Source: Flavobacterium chryseum (GTDB lineage Bacteria > Bacteroidota > Bacteroidia > Flavobacteriales > Flavobacteriaceae). Taken from it: DNA of 64,000 nt. Location: the NCBI RefSeq assembly GCF_004362015.1, contig NZ_SNWW01000010.1:1-64000 (forward strand), in the 5' to 3' direction. Both the position numbers and the translations under genes were made by a program. A model generated the notes under the pieces. The model did not search any database. It was not told the origin of the DNA and saw only the letters and a program-made list of their open reading frames with translations. Shown in pieces: positions 35,942 to 44,607 of this stretch. Every line of letters starts with the position of its first letter. The stretch's first letter is position 1.

Positions 35942-37951
35942 CTATAAAATGTACCAATTTGGTATAGCATCTTTTAGAATATTTTCTATAGTATATTTTT
36001 TGGCTTCAGATTTTTTAAGCTGGTGCGACCATGAAACTCTTTTTGTGGGTTGAAATCCTTCTCCTGTATTATTATACTCAGCGTAAAAAGCATGTTTTTC
36101 GGCATCGGGCTTCGACCAATTTTCCCAGCCTTCGGGTTTTATGTGTTTTGGCATATCACAATTTATAAAAACCGTTTTAGCATAAATTCTCCAGGGTCTT
36201 CCTAAATATACTGCCGTAGCTTCATTAGTGGCAGTTAGTCTGCAATTTTTAAAAACAAACCCAAAAGGAATTCCCTGAGGTGTTGAAGCTGCCGTTATGT
36301 AAGAGTTTTTAATGCTTTTAATTTCGCAATTTTCAAATAAGGCTGTGGCACTACCAAAAATAAAATCGGTTGTACCTTCTATATAACAGTCTTTAAAATA
36401 TTGTTTTGCTTGTTTTCCGGACAAATACAAAGTATCCTGATTTCCTAAAATAATGCAATTCGAAATTTTAGCACGATTTGCTACTACTGATAAGGCAATT
36501 CCCTGACCATTATCACCCGAAGTATTTTTAATAGTTAAATTTGATGCCGAAAAATCGTCTCCTTCAACTAATAATGTATACGTATAAAAAGTGCTGTTTC
36601 GTCCTAAATTAATTTTCTTGAAATTATCATCAAAAGCAATAATGGTATTTTCTTTACTTTCACCTATTAAAATTAGGTTCGTATTACATTCCGGAACGCG
36701 TACTTTTTCATTATAAGTACCATTTTTTATATTTATTACAACTTTCTCATACGGAAAAGCGGGACTTGCATTTATTGCATCCTGAATTTTAGTAAAATCT
36801 CCGGAGCCATCTTGTGCGACTGTTATGTAATTATCTTTTTTTTTTGATGGCGTTTCTACCGATGAAACTTTTACTCCATTTTTGATTGCCCACGCCGAAT
36901 ATTTCTTTAAAACTTCTTTTGGAGCATCAGTATACCAGGAATAACCATTTCGTCTTTCAGAACCAATTTCATCAAGTGATTTTTTCCTGATTCCGTCGCG
37001 GTCACAAAAGAAAGGCTCGTTGGTTTCAAGATCCATAAATCTTGCCCAAATTGGTGCTGCATTTACGGTTGGAATCATTTTCTTATCGATAATTTTTCCG
37101 GCATCGTTTAGCACTCTTTTTTCTTCAAGATTGGTGATTTTTGTTTTTTCAAACCATGCCTGAGCACTTTTTACTGCGGTAATAATTTCTGGAGAAGGTT
37201 TTTCAATTGACATTAAAAGCAACACAATTTTAGCCGATTCATAACCGCTTAATGATGCTAATTCAAAAGCCCTCGCATTTGCCGGAGCTAACGTAAATTC
37301 ATCATGCTGTGCGCACCAGGCAGTTAAAATACCCTTTTGTTTGTATTGTGTTTTTAAGATGCAGTCGATTCCTTTATCGAAAGACTTCTTCGTTTTTTCG
37401 ACAATTTCCGAAGATGGTTTAATGCTATAAAAATCAGTTTGTTTGCTAATTTCTTCCATCACATTTAAAATATGAATCATTGAATCATCATTGTATGTAA
37501 TGTGCGTGTAATAGCCTTTTTTTAGCGGATAAAACTGAGGCCAGCCGCCATTGTCATATTGCGCTTCAAGCAAATAATTCAAGCCTTTTAAAAACGATTC
37601 TTTATACCGTTCATCTTTGATTTGAGCATACATTTTAGACATAAAAAGCATTTCCTGAGTAGTTGCTCCGTTGTCTGTTGTAGTTTCTTTAGTTGTTTTT
37701 TTAACAGCCAGCAATTCTGTTTTTTGTGCGGCAGTTAGTTCTTCCTGCATTTGGATATTTTTTGGCCAACCGCCAATATCTCTTTGATACAGCAATACAT
37801 TTTCTGCTATTTTTTTTGCTTCCTCTGTAGCAAACCACGCAGGATCATTTTTGCGAATAATATCCGGCCATTTTTTATATGAATTTTGAGCATTTATCGT
37901 AACGCTTAATCCTAATATAAAAAGTAAGGCTATTTTTTTTAATTGAATCAT
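35942..37951 (-). CDS. PL10 pectate lyase - CE8 pectin methylesterase fusion
   Basis: Bifunctional exported enzyme. The N-terminal PL10 domain (about 25-345; GGWPKN, YDNGGWPQFYPL, CDRDG with RRNGYSWY) cleaves demethylated homogalacturonan by beta-elimination. The C-terminal CE8 beta-helix (about 375-665) removes methyl esters: QDTLY (Asp506), DFIFG (Asp529) and LGRPW (Arg585) supply the catalytic residues, and GQGIAL holds the usual Gln. Signal peptide ends INAQ (22). The linker is only about 25 residues. Demethylation and cleavage on one chain would let the lyase act directly on freshly unmasked substrate. A possible -7 box TAATTTTG lies at 38035-38042. The unsaturated products fit the GH105 enzymes and KduI/KduD encoded here. 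Confidence 0.93.
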   Translation of the reverse strand: MIQLKKIALLFILGLSVTINAQNSYKKWPDIIRKNDPAWFATEEAKKIAENVLLYQRDIGGWPKNIQMQEELTAAQKTELLAVKKTTKETTTDNGATTQEMLFMSKMYAQIKDERYKESFLKGLNYLLEAQYDNGGWPQFYPLKKGYYTHITYNDDSMIHILNVMEEISKQTDFYSIKPSSEIVEKTKKSFDKGIDCILKTQYKQKGILTAWCAQHDEFTLAPANARAFELASLSGYESAKIVLLLMSIEKPSPEIITAVKSAQAWFEKTKITNLEEKRVLNDAGKIIDKKMIPTVNAAPIWARFMDLETNEPFFCDRDGIRKKSLDEIGSERRNGYSWYTDAPKEVLKKYSAWAIKNGVKVSSVETPSKKKDNYITVAQDGSGDFTKIQDAINASPAFPYEKVVINIKNGTYNEKVRVPECNTNLILIGESKENTIIAFDDNFKKINLGRNSTFYTYTLLVEGDDFSASNLTIKNTSGDNGQGIALSVVANRAKISNCIILGNQDTLYLSGKQAKQYFKDCYIEGTTDFIFGSATALFENCEIKSIKNSYITAASTPQGIPFGFVFKNCRLTATNEATAVYLGRPWRIYAKTVFINCDMPKHIKPEGWENWSKPDAEKHAFYAEYNNTGEGFQPTKRVSWSHQLKKSEAKKYTIENILKDAIPNWYIL

Positions 37952-38180
37952 TTTAATCTGTTTTAACTTTTAGTATAAAAGCGCTTATTATTTAAATTCT
38001 TAAAAATGGAACAAAAATCCACCTTTTCTTTAAACAAAATTATTTTAAGCCTTTTTCAGCTTATTTTTTATTGCTCGGAATATTCAGATATTATTTTTTT
38101 GATTTTGTTGAATATACATCGTTTAAATAAGTCGTTTTTTTTCAAAATCAAAAAAATATTTGTCATTTAAACCTCTTTTT

Positions 38181-39779
38181 CTATTTCGTAATTCTAAACC
38201 AATCTACAGCAACATTTCCGGAATCGTTGGTAATTTTTTCACTCAAAGCAAAAAGTCCAATTTTTGCACCAATCCATTTTCCTTCTTTAGCGGTAAAATC
38301 ATTACCAATTGGTTCATATTTTTTATCATCTAAACTATAGAAGAAATTGCAAACGCCGCCTTTCTTAATTTTTACTCTTAAATAGATTGTATTATTTTTT
38401 ATCAAAACCGGAGATGTTTCTGTCTCAACAATTTTTTTATCAAAGGTTCCTGTTTTTTGATTCAAATATAATTTTCCGTTATCATTCTTTAAACACAAAT
38501 AACTGTAATCTAATCCCATTATTAAAAGTCCTGTCGATTCTCCGTTTAATCTTGTATTAAAAGTTAATTTGGTTGTTGTTGTAAATTCTTCAGCAGGGAA
38601 TTTTTGCAATAATAGATTCGGTGCTTCAAAAATTTTATTGTTCTCTTTAATTGTTGGCAGACAAAACAAATTTAAATATCCTAAACTCGTAGGAAATCCC
38701 CAATTGATTTGAGCATTTGCCTGCCATTGCCATTGCAATCCTAACTTAGGCAAATTAAACTCATCTGATTCTGCAGGAGTTTCTATTGGATATTTCTTGC
38801 CTACATTGGGTTTCTTAAAAGTTGTTACAGGTTCTCCAATTCCATTTTTGTCAAAATCCTGTCCCATAACCGGCCAGTCATTTTCCCATTTCATGGGCTG
38901 AAGATGGACAATTCTTCCGTATGCTCCTTTATCCTGAAAATGGATAAACCAATCTTCACCCGTTTGCGTTTGCACCCAAGCTCCCTGATGTGGACCATTT
39001 ATATTGGTTTTTCCTTGCTCTAAAACTTTCTTTTTCTCGTAAGGCCCAAAAACATTTTTTGATCGTAAAACGGTTTGCCATCCTGTAGAAACTCCTCCCG
39101 CAGGAGCAAAAATGTAATAGTAATTGTTTCGTTTGTAAAACTTTGGCCCTTCAATAGTTCCTTCGCTTTCATGTCCGTCAATCACCATTACTTCATCGTT
39201 ATTCGCCACCGTTCCTTCTGTATTCATCGTACAAACGACGATCAAACTTTTAATTTTCGCGCGGCTGCCAGCGAAGGCATGAACCAAATATACTTTTCCA
39301 TCATCATCCCATAACGGACTCGGATCTATTAATCCTGAGCAAGCTTTTACCAAAATAGGTTCAGACCAAGGACCTTCGGCTTTTTTGGCTTTAATCATGT
39401 AAATTCCGAAATCAGGATCAGGGTAGTAAATATAAAACTCATTATTATGAAAAGTGATGCTTGGCGCCCAGACTCCATTTCCGTGTTGTACTTTATCAAA
39501 AGTTTCGACAGGAATTTGTTTGGTAAGTGCATAACCGATAATCGTCCAGTTTACTAAATCTTTAGAATGCAAAATGGGCAATCCCGGAATGCAATTAAAA
39601 GACGACGCCGTCATATAAAAATCATCACCAACTCTTACAGCATCCGGATCTGAGTAATCTGCATGAATAATTGGATTTGTATACGTTCCGTCTCCATTAT
39701 CAGGTACCCAGACTTGTGCAACATTTTTTTGCATGGTAAGTATTGATAATAAAAGGAAAATGATATTTATGTTTTTCAT
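38181..39779 (-). CDS. GH43 beta-xylosidase/alpha-L-arabinofuranosidase-type enzyme
   Basis: Exported GH43 enzyme likely to remove xylose or arabinose decorations from pectin (for example xylogalacturonan or arabinan). Signal peptide ends NVAQ (22). The catalytic trio is visible: the Asp segment HADYSDPDAVR (39-49), the Asp segment SGLIDPSPLWDDDG, and the Glu segment EGTIEGPKFYKRNNYYYIF. A C-terminal concanavalin-like domain (about 335-530), typical of the beta-xylosidase branch, follows. Length 532 aa. It is placed between the PL10-CE8 and GH105 genes; a long palindromic repeat fills the gap before its start. Substrate choice within GH43 cannot be decided from sequence by eye. Confidence 0.88.
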   Translation of the reverse strand: MKNINIIFLLLSILTMQKNVAQVWVPDNGDGTYTNPIIHADYSDPDAVRVGDDFYMTASSFNCIPGLPILHSKDLVNWTIIGYALTKQIPVETFDKVQHGNGVWAPSITFHNNEFYIYYPDPDFGIYMIKAKKAEGPWSEPILVKACSGLIDPSPLWDDDGKVYLVHAFAGSRAKIKSLIVVCTMNTEGTVANNDEVMVIDGHESEGTIEGPKFYKRNNYYYIFAPAGGVSTGWQTVLRSKNVFGPYEKKKVLEQGKTNINGPHQGAWVQTQTGEDWFIHFQDKGAYGRIVHLQPMKWENDWPVMGQDFDKNGIGEPVTTFKKPNVGKKYPIETPAESDEFNLPKLGLQWQWQANAQINWGFPTSLGYLNLFCLPTIKENNKIFEAPNLLLQKFPAEEFTTTTKLTFNTRLNGESTGLLIMGLDYSYLCLKNDNGKLYLNQKTGTFDKKIVETETSPVLIKNNTIYLRVKIKKGGVCNFFYSLDDKKYEPIGNDFTAKEGKWIGAKIGLFALSEKITNDSGNVAVDWFRITK

Positions 39780-39840
39780 TTTTATTTTTTAATTAGACTT
39801 GACAGGTTTTATCCCGAGGCTTCGGGACTGTCAGGTCATT

Positions 39841-39982
39841 TGTGTCATTTCGACGAAGGAGACCCGAGCGATAGCGAACAGGCGAAGCAAATCACATAAC
39901 GGAATTCCGGTTCGTTGCTCTCTGGATGTGATTTGCTTCGCCTGTTCGCTATCGCTCGGGTCTCCTCCGTCGAAATGACACA
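39841..39982. repeat. Long GTCATTTCGA palindromic element (copy 3)
   Basis: Inverted arms of 57 nt (39841-39897 and 39926-39982) with about one mismatch flank a 28-nt loop beginning AACGGAATTCCGG. Compared with the copy at 19087, each arm holds an extra block of about 27 nt (starting ACCCGAGCGATAGCGAACAG) placed symmetrically, while ends and loop are the same. Confidence 0.95.
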
Positions 39983-40023
39983 CTTTGTCTTAACTTAACT
40001 CTTAATTCTTAAATCTTAAAAAA

Positions 40024-41244
40024 TTATCTATTCAACTCCAACGCAGCTAAAATAAAAGGTCCGGTTGCTTTAGGATCGTTGTCTTTCTTTTTTTCGTTTA
40101 CGTAATATTCGTACGTTCCGTCTCTGTATGGAGTTCCTCCTAAACCTGCAACCTGACAGGCTTGAGTTAAGGTAATTCCACCGTCAGCATCGACTTTTAT
40201 AAGTTGTTTGGTTAAACCATCAAATGCTTTGTTGGCTAATTTTTTATACTTTGCAGGTAAATAGCCTTTGTTTGCGCCTTTTGCAAAAGCATAAGCAAAC
40301 ATTGATGATCCTGACGCTTCAAGATAATTTCCTTTTTCTCCGCCTTTATCTGTTACCTGATACCATAAACCTGATTTATCCTGATATTTCGCTAAAGCGG
40401 CCGAAACATTATTTAAATATTTGACCAATTCTTTTTGTTTTGGATGGTCTTTTGGCATGTAATCTAAAACATCGACCAAAGCCATTGCATACCAGCCTAA
40501 AGCTCTTGACCAGAAGTTTGGTGAATTCCCGGTTTCTTTATTCGCCCATGGCATTGCTTTACTTTCATCCCAACCATGATATAATAATCCTGTTTTTGGA
40601 TCTGTTGCATGCAATTGAATTAATTCGAATTGTTTAGCGATATCATCAAAACTTTTTCCATTTTCGAATGTAGCTGTGTATTGTGCATAAAACGGTTCTC
40701 CCATATACAAACCATCTAACCACATTTGATTTGGATAAATTTGTTTGTGCCAAAATCCACCGCTTTGTGTACGAGGCTGTTCTGAAAGCTGCTTGCGTAC
40801 TAATTGCATTGCTTTTAAATATTTATCTTGTTTTGATTCAGCATAAATATTAAAAAGTAAACGTCCGGGAACAACCAAGTCTATATTGTATTTATCAAAT
40901 TCGTAGGTTTTAATTGTGCCGTCTTCTTGTACCAACTCATCTACATAACCTCTGATATAGGCTTTATATCTTGGGTCCGGATTTTTCTTGTATAATTCTT
41001 CGATGGAATGCAAAACCAAAGCATGAACATAATCCCATTTTGGCTTTTTAGAATCGTCGATCATATAAGCTTCAGGATGGCGTATCATCAATGTTAAAGC
41101 CATTTTATCCGACCATTTTAAATCTTTAGAAATTACTATATCCTTTTTTTCCGGTTCTTGCGATGTTACTTTACAACTTGTAAAAATCATAAAACACATT
41201 AATACAGCCGATACGAAATAACCTTGCTTTCTATTATTTTTCAT
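40024..41244 (-). CDS. GH105 (GH88-like) unsaturated uronyl hydrolase lipoprotein
   Basis: Removes 4,5-unsaturated galacturonate from lyase products. The 406-aa protein has a lipobox (FTSC, Cys24), so it is probably anchored facing the periplasm or surface. Family motifs: FWHKQIYPNQMWLDGLYMGEP with probable catalytic Asp177, and NFWSRALGWYAMALVD (about 243-258). A very similar paralogue follows upstream at 41284-42495 with 40 bp between them. The pair matches the PL10 lyase of this operon, in contrast to the rhamnogalacturonan-type GH105 enzymes in the other half of the window. Confidence 0.9.
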   Translation of the reverse strand: MKNNRKQGYFVSAVLMCFMIFTSCKVTSQEPEKKDIVISKDLKWSDKMALTLMIRHPEAYMIDDSKKPKWDYVHALVLHSIEELYKKNPDPRYKAYIRGYVDELVQEDGTIKTYEFDKYNIDLVVPGRLLFNIYAESKQDKYLKAMQLVRKQLSEQPRTQSGGFWHKQIYPNQMWLDGLYMGEPFYAQYTATFENGKSFDDIAKQFELIQLHATDPKTGLLYHGWDESKAMPWANKETGNSPNFWSRALGWYAMALVDVLDYMPKDHPKQKELVKYLNNVSAALAKYQDKSGLWYQVTDKGGEKGNYLEASGSSMFAYAFAKGANKGYLPAKYKKLANKAFDGLTKQLIKVDADGGITLTQACQVAGLGGTPYRDGTYEYYVNEKKKDNDPKATGPFILAALELNR

Positions 41245-41283
41245 TTTAAAATATATTTAAATTCTACTTTTTCTTTCGAAATT

Positions 41284-42495
41284 TTATTTTCCCAGTTCTA
41301 CAGCACTTAATATAAATGCGGCTAAGGCAGGCGAACTGTTGTTTTTTGCTTTGCTTTTTATATAATATTCATTTGATCCGTCGCGAAAAGGTTTTCCTCC
41401 CAAACCTACATTTGATGAAACATTTGAAATTGTAATTTCATTATTGGCATCTGTTTTTACAAATTCTTTTACAAAGGCATCAAAAGATTTTTGTGCTGTC
41501 TTTTTATAACTTGCTGGTAAATATCCTTTATCTGCGCCTTTTGCCAGACTGTAAATAATCATGGCCGAAGATGAAGATTCTAAAAAATTATCTTTCAATT
41601 CCGGTTTATCAGTAACCTGATACCATAATCCTGATGTACTTTTATGTTTAACAACATTCTTTGAAATCTCGTTCAAAAAGCCAACTAATTCTTTTTGCTT
41701 TGGATGACTTTTAGGAAAATAATCTAAGGTTTCTACCAAAGCCATCATGTACCATCCAATCCCGCGTCCCCAAATGGTTGGCGATGTTCCGGTTTCAGGA
41801 TCTGCCCAGCCATTTTTTTTGCTTTCATCCCAGGCCTGATAAACTAAACCTGTTTTTTTATCAACCAAATGGTTTTGAACCAATTCGAATTGTTTTGCAA
41901 TATCATCTAACGCTTTTCCATTTTCATAGGATACCGTGTATTGGGTGTAAAAAGGCTCTGCCATATACAAGCCGTCAATCCACATTTGATTAGGATAGAT
42001 TTCCTTGTGCCAAAAGCCGCCGCTTGCCGTTCTTGGCTGACTTTCAAGTTGATTTCTCAATTGTTTTATTACTGTTTGATAGCGATTGTCTTTCGTACTA
42101 TTATATAAATTGAACAAAAGTTTTCCCGGATTTACATAATCAATATTATATTCCTTAACATCATATTTTTTAATATTTCCTAAACTGTCAATCATTTCAT
42201 CAGCATATTCTTTGATGTAATTGAGATACTTTTTATCTTTTGTTTTTTGATATAATTTTTCAAAAGAAAACAAAACAAGACTCATTTTATAATCCCATTT
42301 TGGTTTTTCGGTTCCGTCGATCTGCCACGCTTTCGGATATTTATTCAATATTGTAACGGCCGCTTTTTCTGACCATTTTGAAGTAGCAGAAAGCGGATTT
42401 TCTTTAGACTGCGCTGTTAGTTTACCACTAAAAATTAATAGCAGAATAATTGCGTATTTGATAAAATTTGTCTTTGTACAAATTGTTTTAGACAT
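41284..42495 (-). CDS. GH105 (GH88-like) unsaturated uronyl hydrolase, tandem paralogue
   Basis: Paralogue of the neighbouring GH105, colinear along the whole length (403 aa). Motifs: FWHKEIYPNQMWIDGLYMAEP with Asp174 and TIWGRGIGWYMMALVE. Its signal peptide ends LTAQS (about 30) without a lipobox, so it should be soluble in the periplasm, unlike its sister. Differences such as Ser to Gly in the WSRALGW/WGRGIGW segment may change the +1 subsite. The duplication probably widened the range of unsaturated oligomers handled. Confidence 0.9.
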   Translation of the reverse strand: MSKTICTKTNFIKYAIILLLIFSGKLTAQSKENPLSATSKWSEKAAVTILNKYPKAWQIDGTEKPKWDYKMSLVLFSFEKLYQKTKDKKYLNYIKEYADEMIDSLGNIKKYDVKEYNIDYVNPGKLLFNLYNSTKDNRYQTVIKQLRNQLESQPRTASGGFWHKEIYPNQMWIDGLYMAEPFYTQYTVSYENGKALDDIAKQFELVQNHLVDKKTGLVYQAWDESKKNGWADPETGTSPTIWGRGIGWYMMALVETLDYFPKSHPKQKELVGFLNEISKNVVKHKSTSGLWYQVTDKPELKDNFLESSSSAMIIYSLAKGADKGYLPASYKKTAQKSFDAFVKEFVKTDANNEITISNVSSNVGLGGKPFRDGSNEYYIKSKAKNNSSPALAAFILSAVELGK

Positions 42496-42596
42496 ACATT
42501 TTCTTTGTTATATTTTCACGCAGATTCAGCAGATGTAGCAGATTTTAATTTTTATCTTTCTAATCCTTTAAGCTGTAGCTATTATATTTTACAAAA

Positions 42597-43562
42597 TTAT
42601 AGTTTCCCTTTTTTGTTCAGGATCTCTAATTTTTCGTCTAAATATTTTACAAATTCTTCTTGCGATTTGATTCCATCAATTTGTTGTTCCCAGGCGCCTA
42701 AAAAGTAAAATGATGTTGCTTTTGTTGTTGGTTTAAAAACCAGTAAATAATCTAAATCTGTATCAGCAACATTCTCGATTGTTTTCACTTCATAAAAAAT
42801 AGCCAATCCTAATTTATCCGGCACTAACGATTGTGTTCCGTAAGTTGCTATATAAGCCCATTTTTTATTTTTACTCTCTTTTTTAAGTAATTCTGTATTT
42901 TTTTGTTTTACAATTCCGGTACAAATTCCTTTAATTTCTTTTGAAGCCTTAATCGTATGTTGCGTATACAATTGATCTGGTTTGATGGTTAGTTCTGAAG
43001 TAAAATCAATTTTATCAGAAGCTGTTTTCCAGCCATAATAACGCACTTTTACTGTAGATTCATTTGTTTTATTAGCAACATTTGCAATGGTCGAATCTAC
43101 TTCACGAAAGTGTAATTTTTCATTGTTTAAATAACGATCAATCGATCCAATTCCGATTGCTTTTCCGGCTTTCAGAATATCTGCTCCCCAATCGCTCATT
43201 TCGTGATAAGAATCAAAATTATCCTGACCTACTTTTGGCAAGATCATTTCAGATGTTTTCTTTCCAAAAATATCAATTGCATTTCTCCAGTCTAAATACA
43301 AACGGTATCCAATTTTATTACTTTCCCAACCCGGTCCTTCGTAACGAATATCAAAAGAATGATCTGTATGTTCCGGAGCAAGTTTTAGTTGATCTACATT
43401 TTTAAAAACAGTTCCTCCAATATATTTTCTGCCTTCCCATTTTCCATCAGTTTTCGACGAGATTTCTGCATAGGTTTTCGCTGTTTTTATATCGTATTTC
43501 TGAGCCTGAACTGCCGTAAAACCAACTAAGAATAAGGTTGCTAATGTGATTTTTGTTTTCAT
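42597..43562 (-). CDS. DUF4861-family exported protein
   Basis: A 321-aa exported protein (signal peptide 1-20, ending AVQA) of the family I know as DUF4861, found repeatedly in Bacteroidota pectin and alginate loci. Visible blocks: YGGTVFKN-like start (GRKYIGGTVFKNVDQLKL), IRYEGPGWESNKIGYRLYLDWRNAIDIFGK, DSYHEMSDWGADILKAGKAIGIGS and TQHTIKASKEIKG. The fold looks beta-rich. No catalytic motif of a known family is seen. It lies 9 bp from the alpha/beta-hydrolase gene and near two GH105 genes; a role in processing unsaturated or esterified galacturonides is likely, but the reaction is not known to me. Confidence 0.8.
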   Translation of the reverse strand: MKTKITLATLFLVGFTAVQAQKYDIKTAKTYAEISSKTDGKWEGRKYIGGTVFKNVDQLKLAPEHTDHSFDIRYEGPGWESNKIGYRLYLDWRNAIDIFGKKTSEMILPKVGQDNFDSYHEMSDWGADILKAGKAIGIGSIDRYLNNEKLHFREVDSTIANVANKTNESTVKVRYYGWKTASDKIDFTSELTIKPDQLYTQHTIKASKEIKGICTGIVKQKNTELLKKESKNKKWAYIATYGTQSLVPDKLGLAIFYEVKTIENVADTDLDYLLVFKPTTKATSFYFLGAWEQQIDGIKSQEEFVKYLDEKLEILNKKGKL

Positions 43563-43571
43563 TGTGTTGTA

Positions 43572-44507
43572 TTATTTAAAAATTCTATCTAAAAATTGTG
43601 TTGTGTGCGTTACAGTTTCATCAAACCAGGGCTGAAAAAACCAAAAAGAATGCGGTGAATCCTGAATTGTTTTAACTTCACTGTAAATCTTATGCTGATT
43701 CAAAATCGCAATCACATCGTCTCTCCCCGCATGAAACCTGTCGAAACTACTGCTTATGAAAAGTATTGGCGGCGTATTTTTATCTGTATGGCTTAAAGCC
43801 GAAGCATTTTTCCAGTTCTCCGGTTTTTGATCATAAGTACCTCCAAGCCAAAATGATGCCATTTCTCCTTCTGAAGATTCGGGATGTTTAAAAGCTAAAA
43901 CGCCGTCTATATCAATAATCGCATTTACTTTTGATGATGATTTACTTTTGTACGCTGCATCTTCAAAATCCGAATTTCCGTTTGTTGTACCAATCAAAGC
44001 TGCCATTTGTCCTCCTGAAGAGCAACCTAAAACGGCAATTTTGTCTGGATCTACATTGAATTTTCGCGCGTTATCTTTTATAAATTTAATCGCATTTTTT
44101 ACATCATAAATTCCTTCCGGGTATTTTGCTTCTAAAGATAATCTGTATTCTATGGCAAAACAAGAATAGCCTTTTAAAGCTATTTCCTTTGCCAAAATAT
44201 GCATTTGGTTTTTATTTCCTGACCTCCAGCCTCCACCATGAATCATGATTACTGCAGGATTTAATTTTTGTTTTTTATAAAAAAAAGCATCCAAATGTAA
44301 TGCTCTGTCCTTTCCTTGCTGATAAACAACTTCTTCAACTTCAATAATTAAACCATTGTTTTGTTCCTGAGGTATCGTTATAAAGGGATATTTTTTAATT
44401 AGTTTAGCATAAGTACTTTTTACGGTGTATGAAGTATCAACACCAACATTGCTTTGAGCAAAAATAGCATTGGAAATCAACAGTATCATAAAAAGCGCTT
44501 TCTTCAT
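43572..44507 (-). CDS. Exported alpha/beta-hydrolase carbohydrate esterase
   Basis: Predicted periplasmic esterase of the BD-FAE/carboxylesterase type. Signal peptide ends IFAQ (18). HGGGW (90-94) forms the oxyanion hole, GCSSGG supplies the nucleophile Ser163, FDRFH near 260 carries the Asp, and SPHSFWF near 290 the His. Length 311 aa. Enzymes of this type next to GH28 and PL genes usually remove acetyl or methyl esters from oligogalacturonides; which ester cannot be read from the sequence. It overlaps no neighbour and is 9 bp before the DUF4861 gene. Confidence 0.85.
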   Translation of the reverse strand: MKKALFMILLISNAIFAQSNVGVDTSYTVKSTYAKLIKKYPFITIPQEQNNGLIIEVEEVVYQQGKDRALHLDAFFYKKQKLNPAVIMIHGGGWRSGNKNQMHILAKEIALKGYSCFAIEYRLSLEAKYPEGIYDVKNAIKFIKDNARKFNVDPDKIAVLGCSSGGQMAALIGTTNGNSDFEDAAYKSKSSSKVNAIIDIDGVLAFKHPESSEGEMASFWLGGTYDQKPENWKNASALSHTDKNTPPILFISSSFDRFHAGRDDVIAILNQHKIYSEVKTIQDSPHSFWFFQPWFDETVTHTTQFLDRIFK

Positions 44508-44532
44508 CTAACAAACTTATTTTACAGTTAAG

Positions 44533-44562
44533 AAAGGAGTTTGAAATGCATCAAACTCCTTT
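44533..44562 (-). terminator. Hairpin between susD3 and the esterase gene
   Basis: Twelve-bp arms AAAGGAGTTTGA / TCAAACTCCTTT with a 6-base loop. The T-run on the minus strand is weak. It may reduce read-through from the highly expressed susCD pair to the downstream enzyme genes or stabilise a processed 3' end. Confidence 0.65.
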
Positions 44563-44607
44563 TTAACTTCTTCAAAAAACTACAATCTCAAAAAAATTAT
44601 CAAATTA

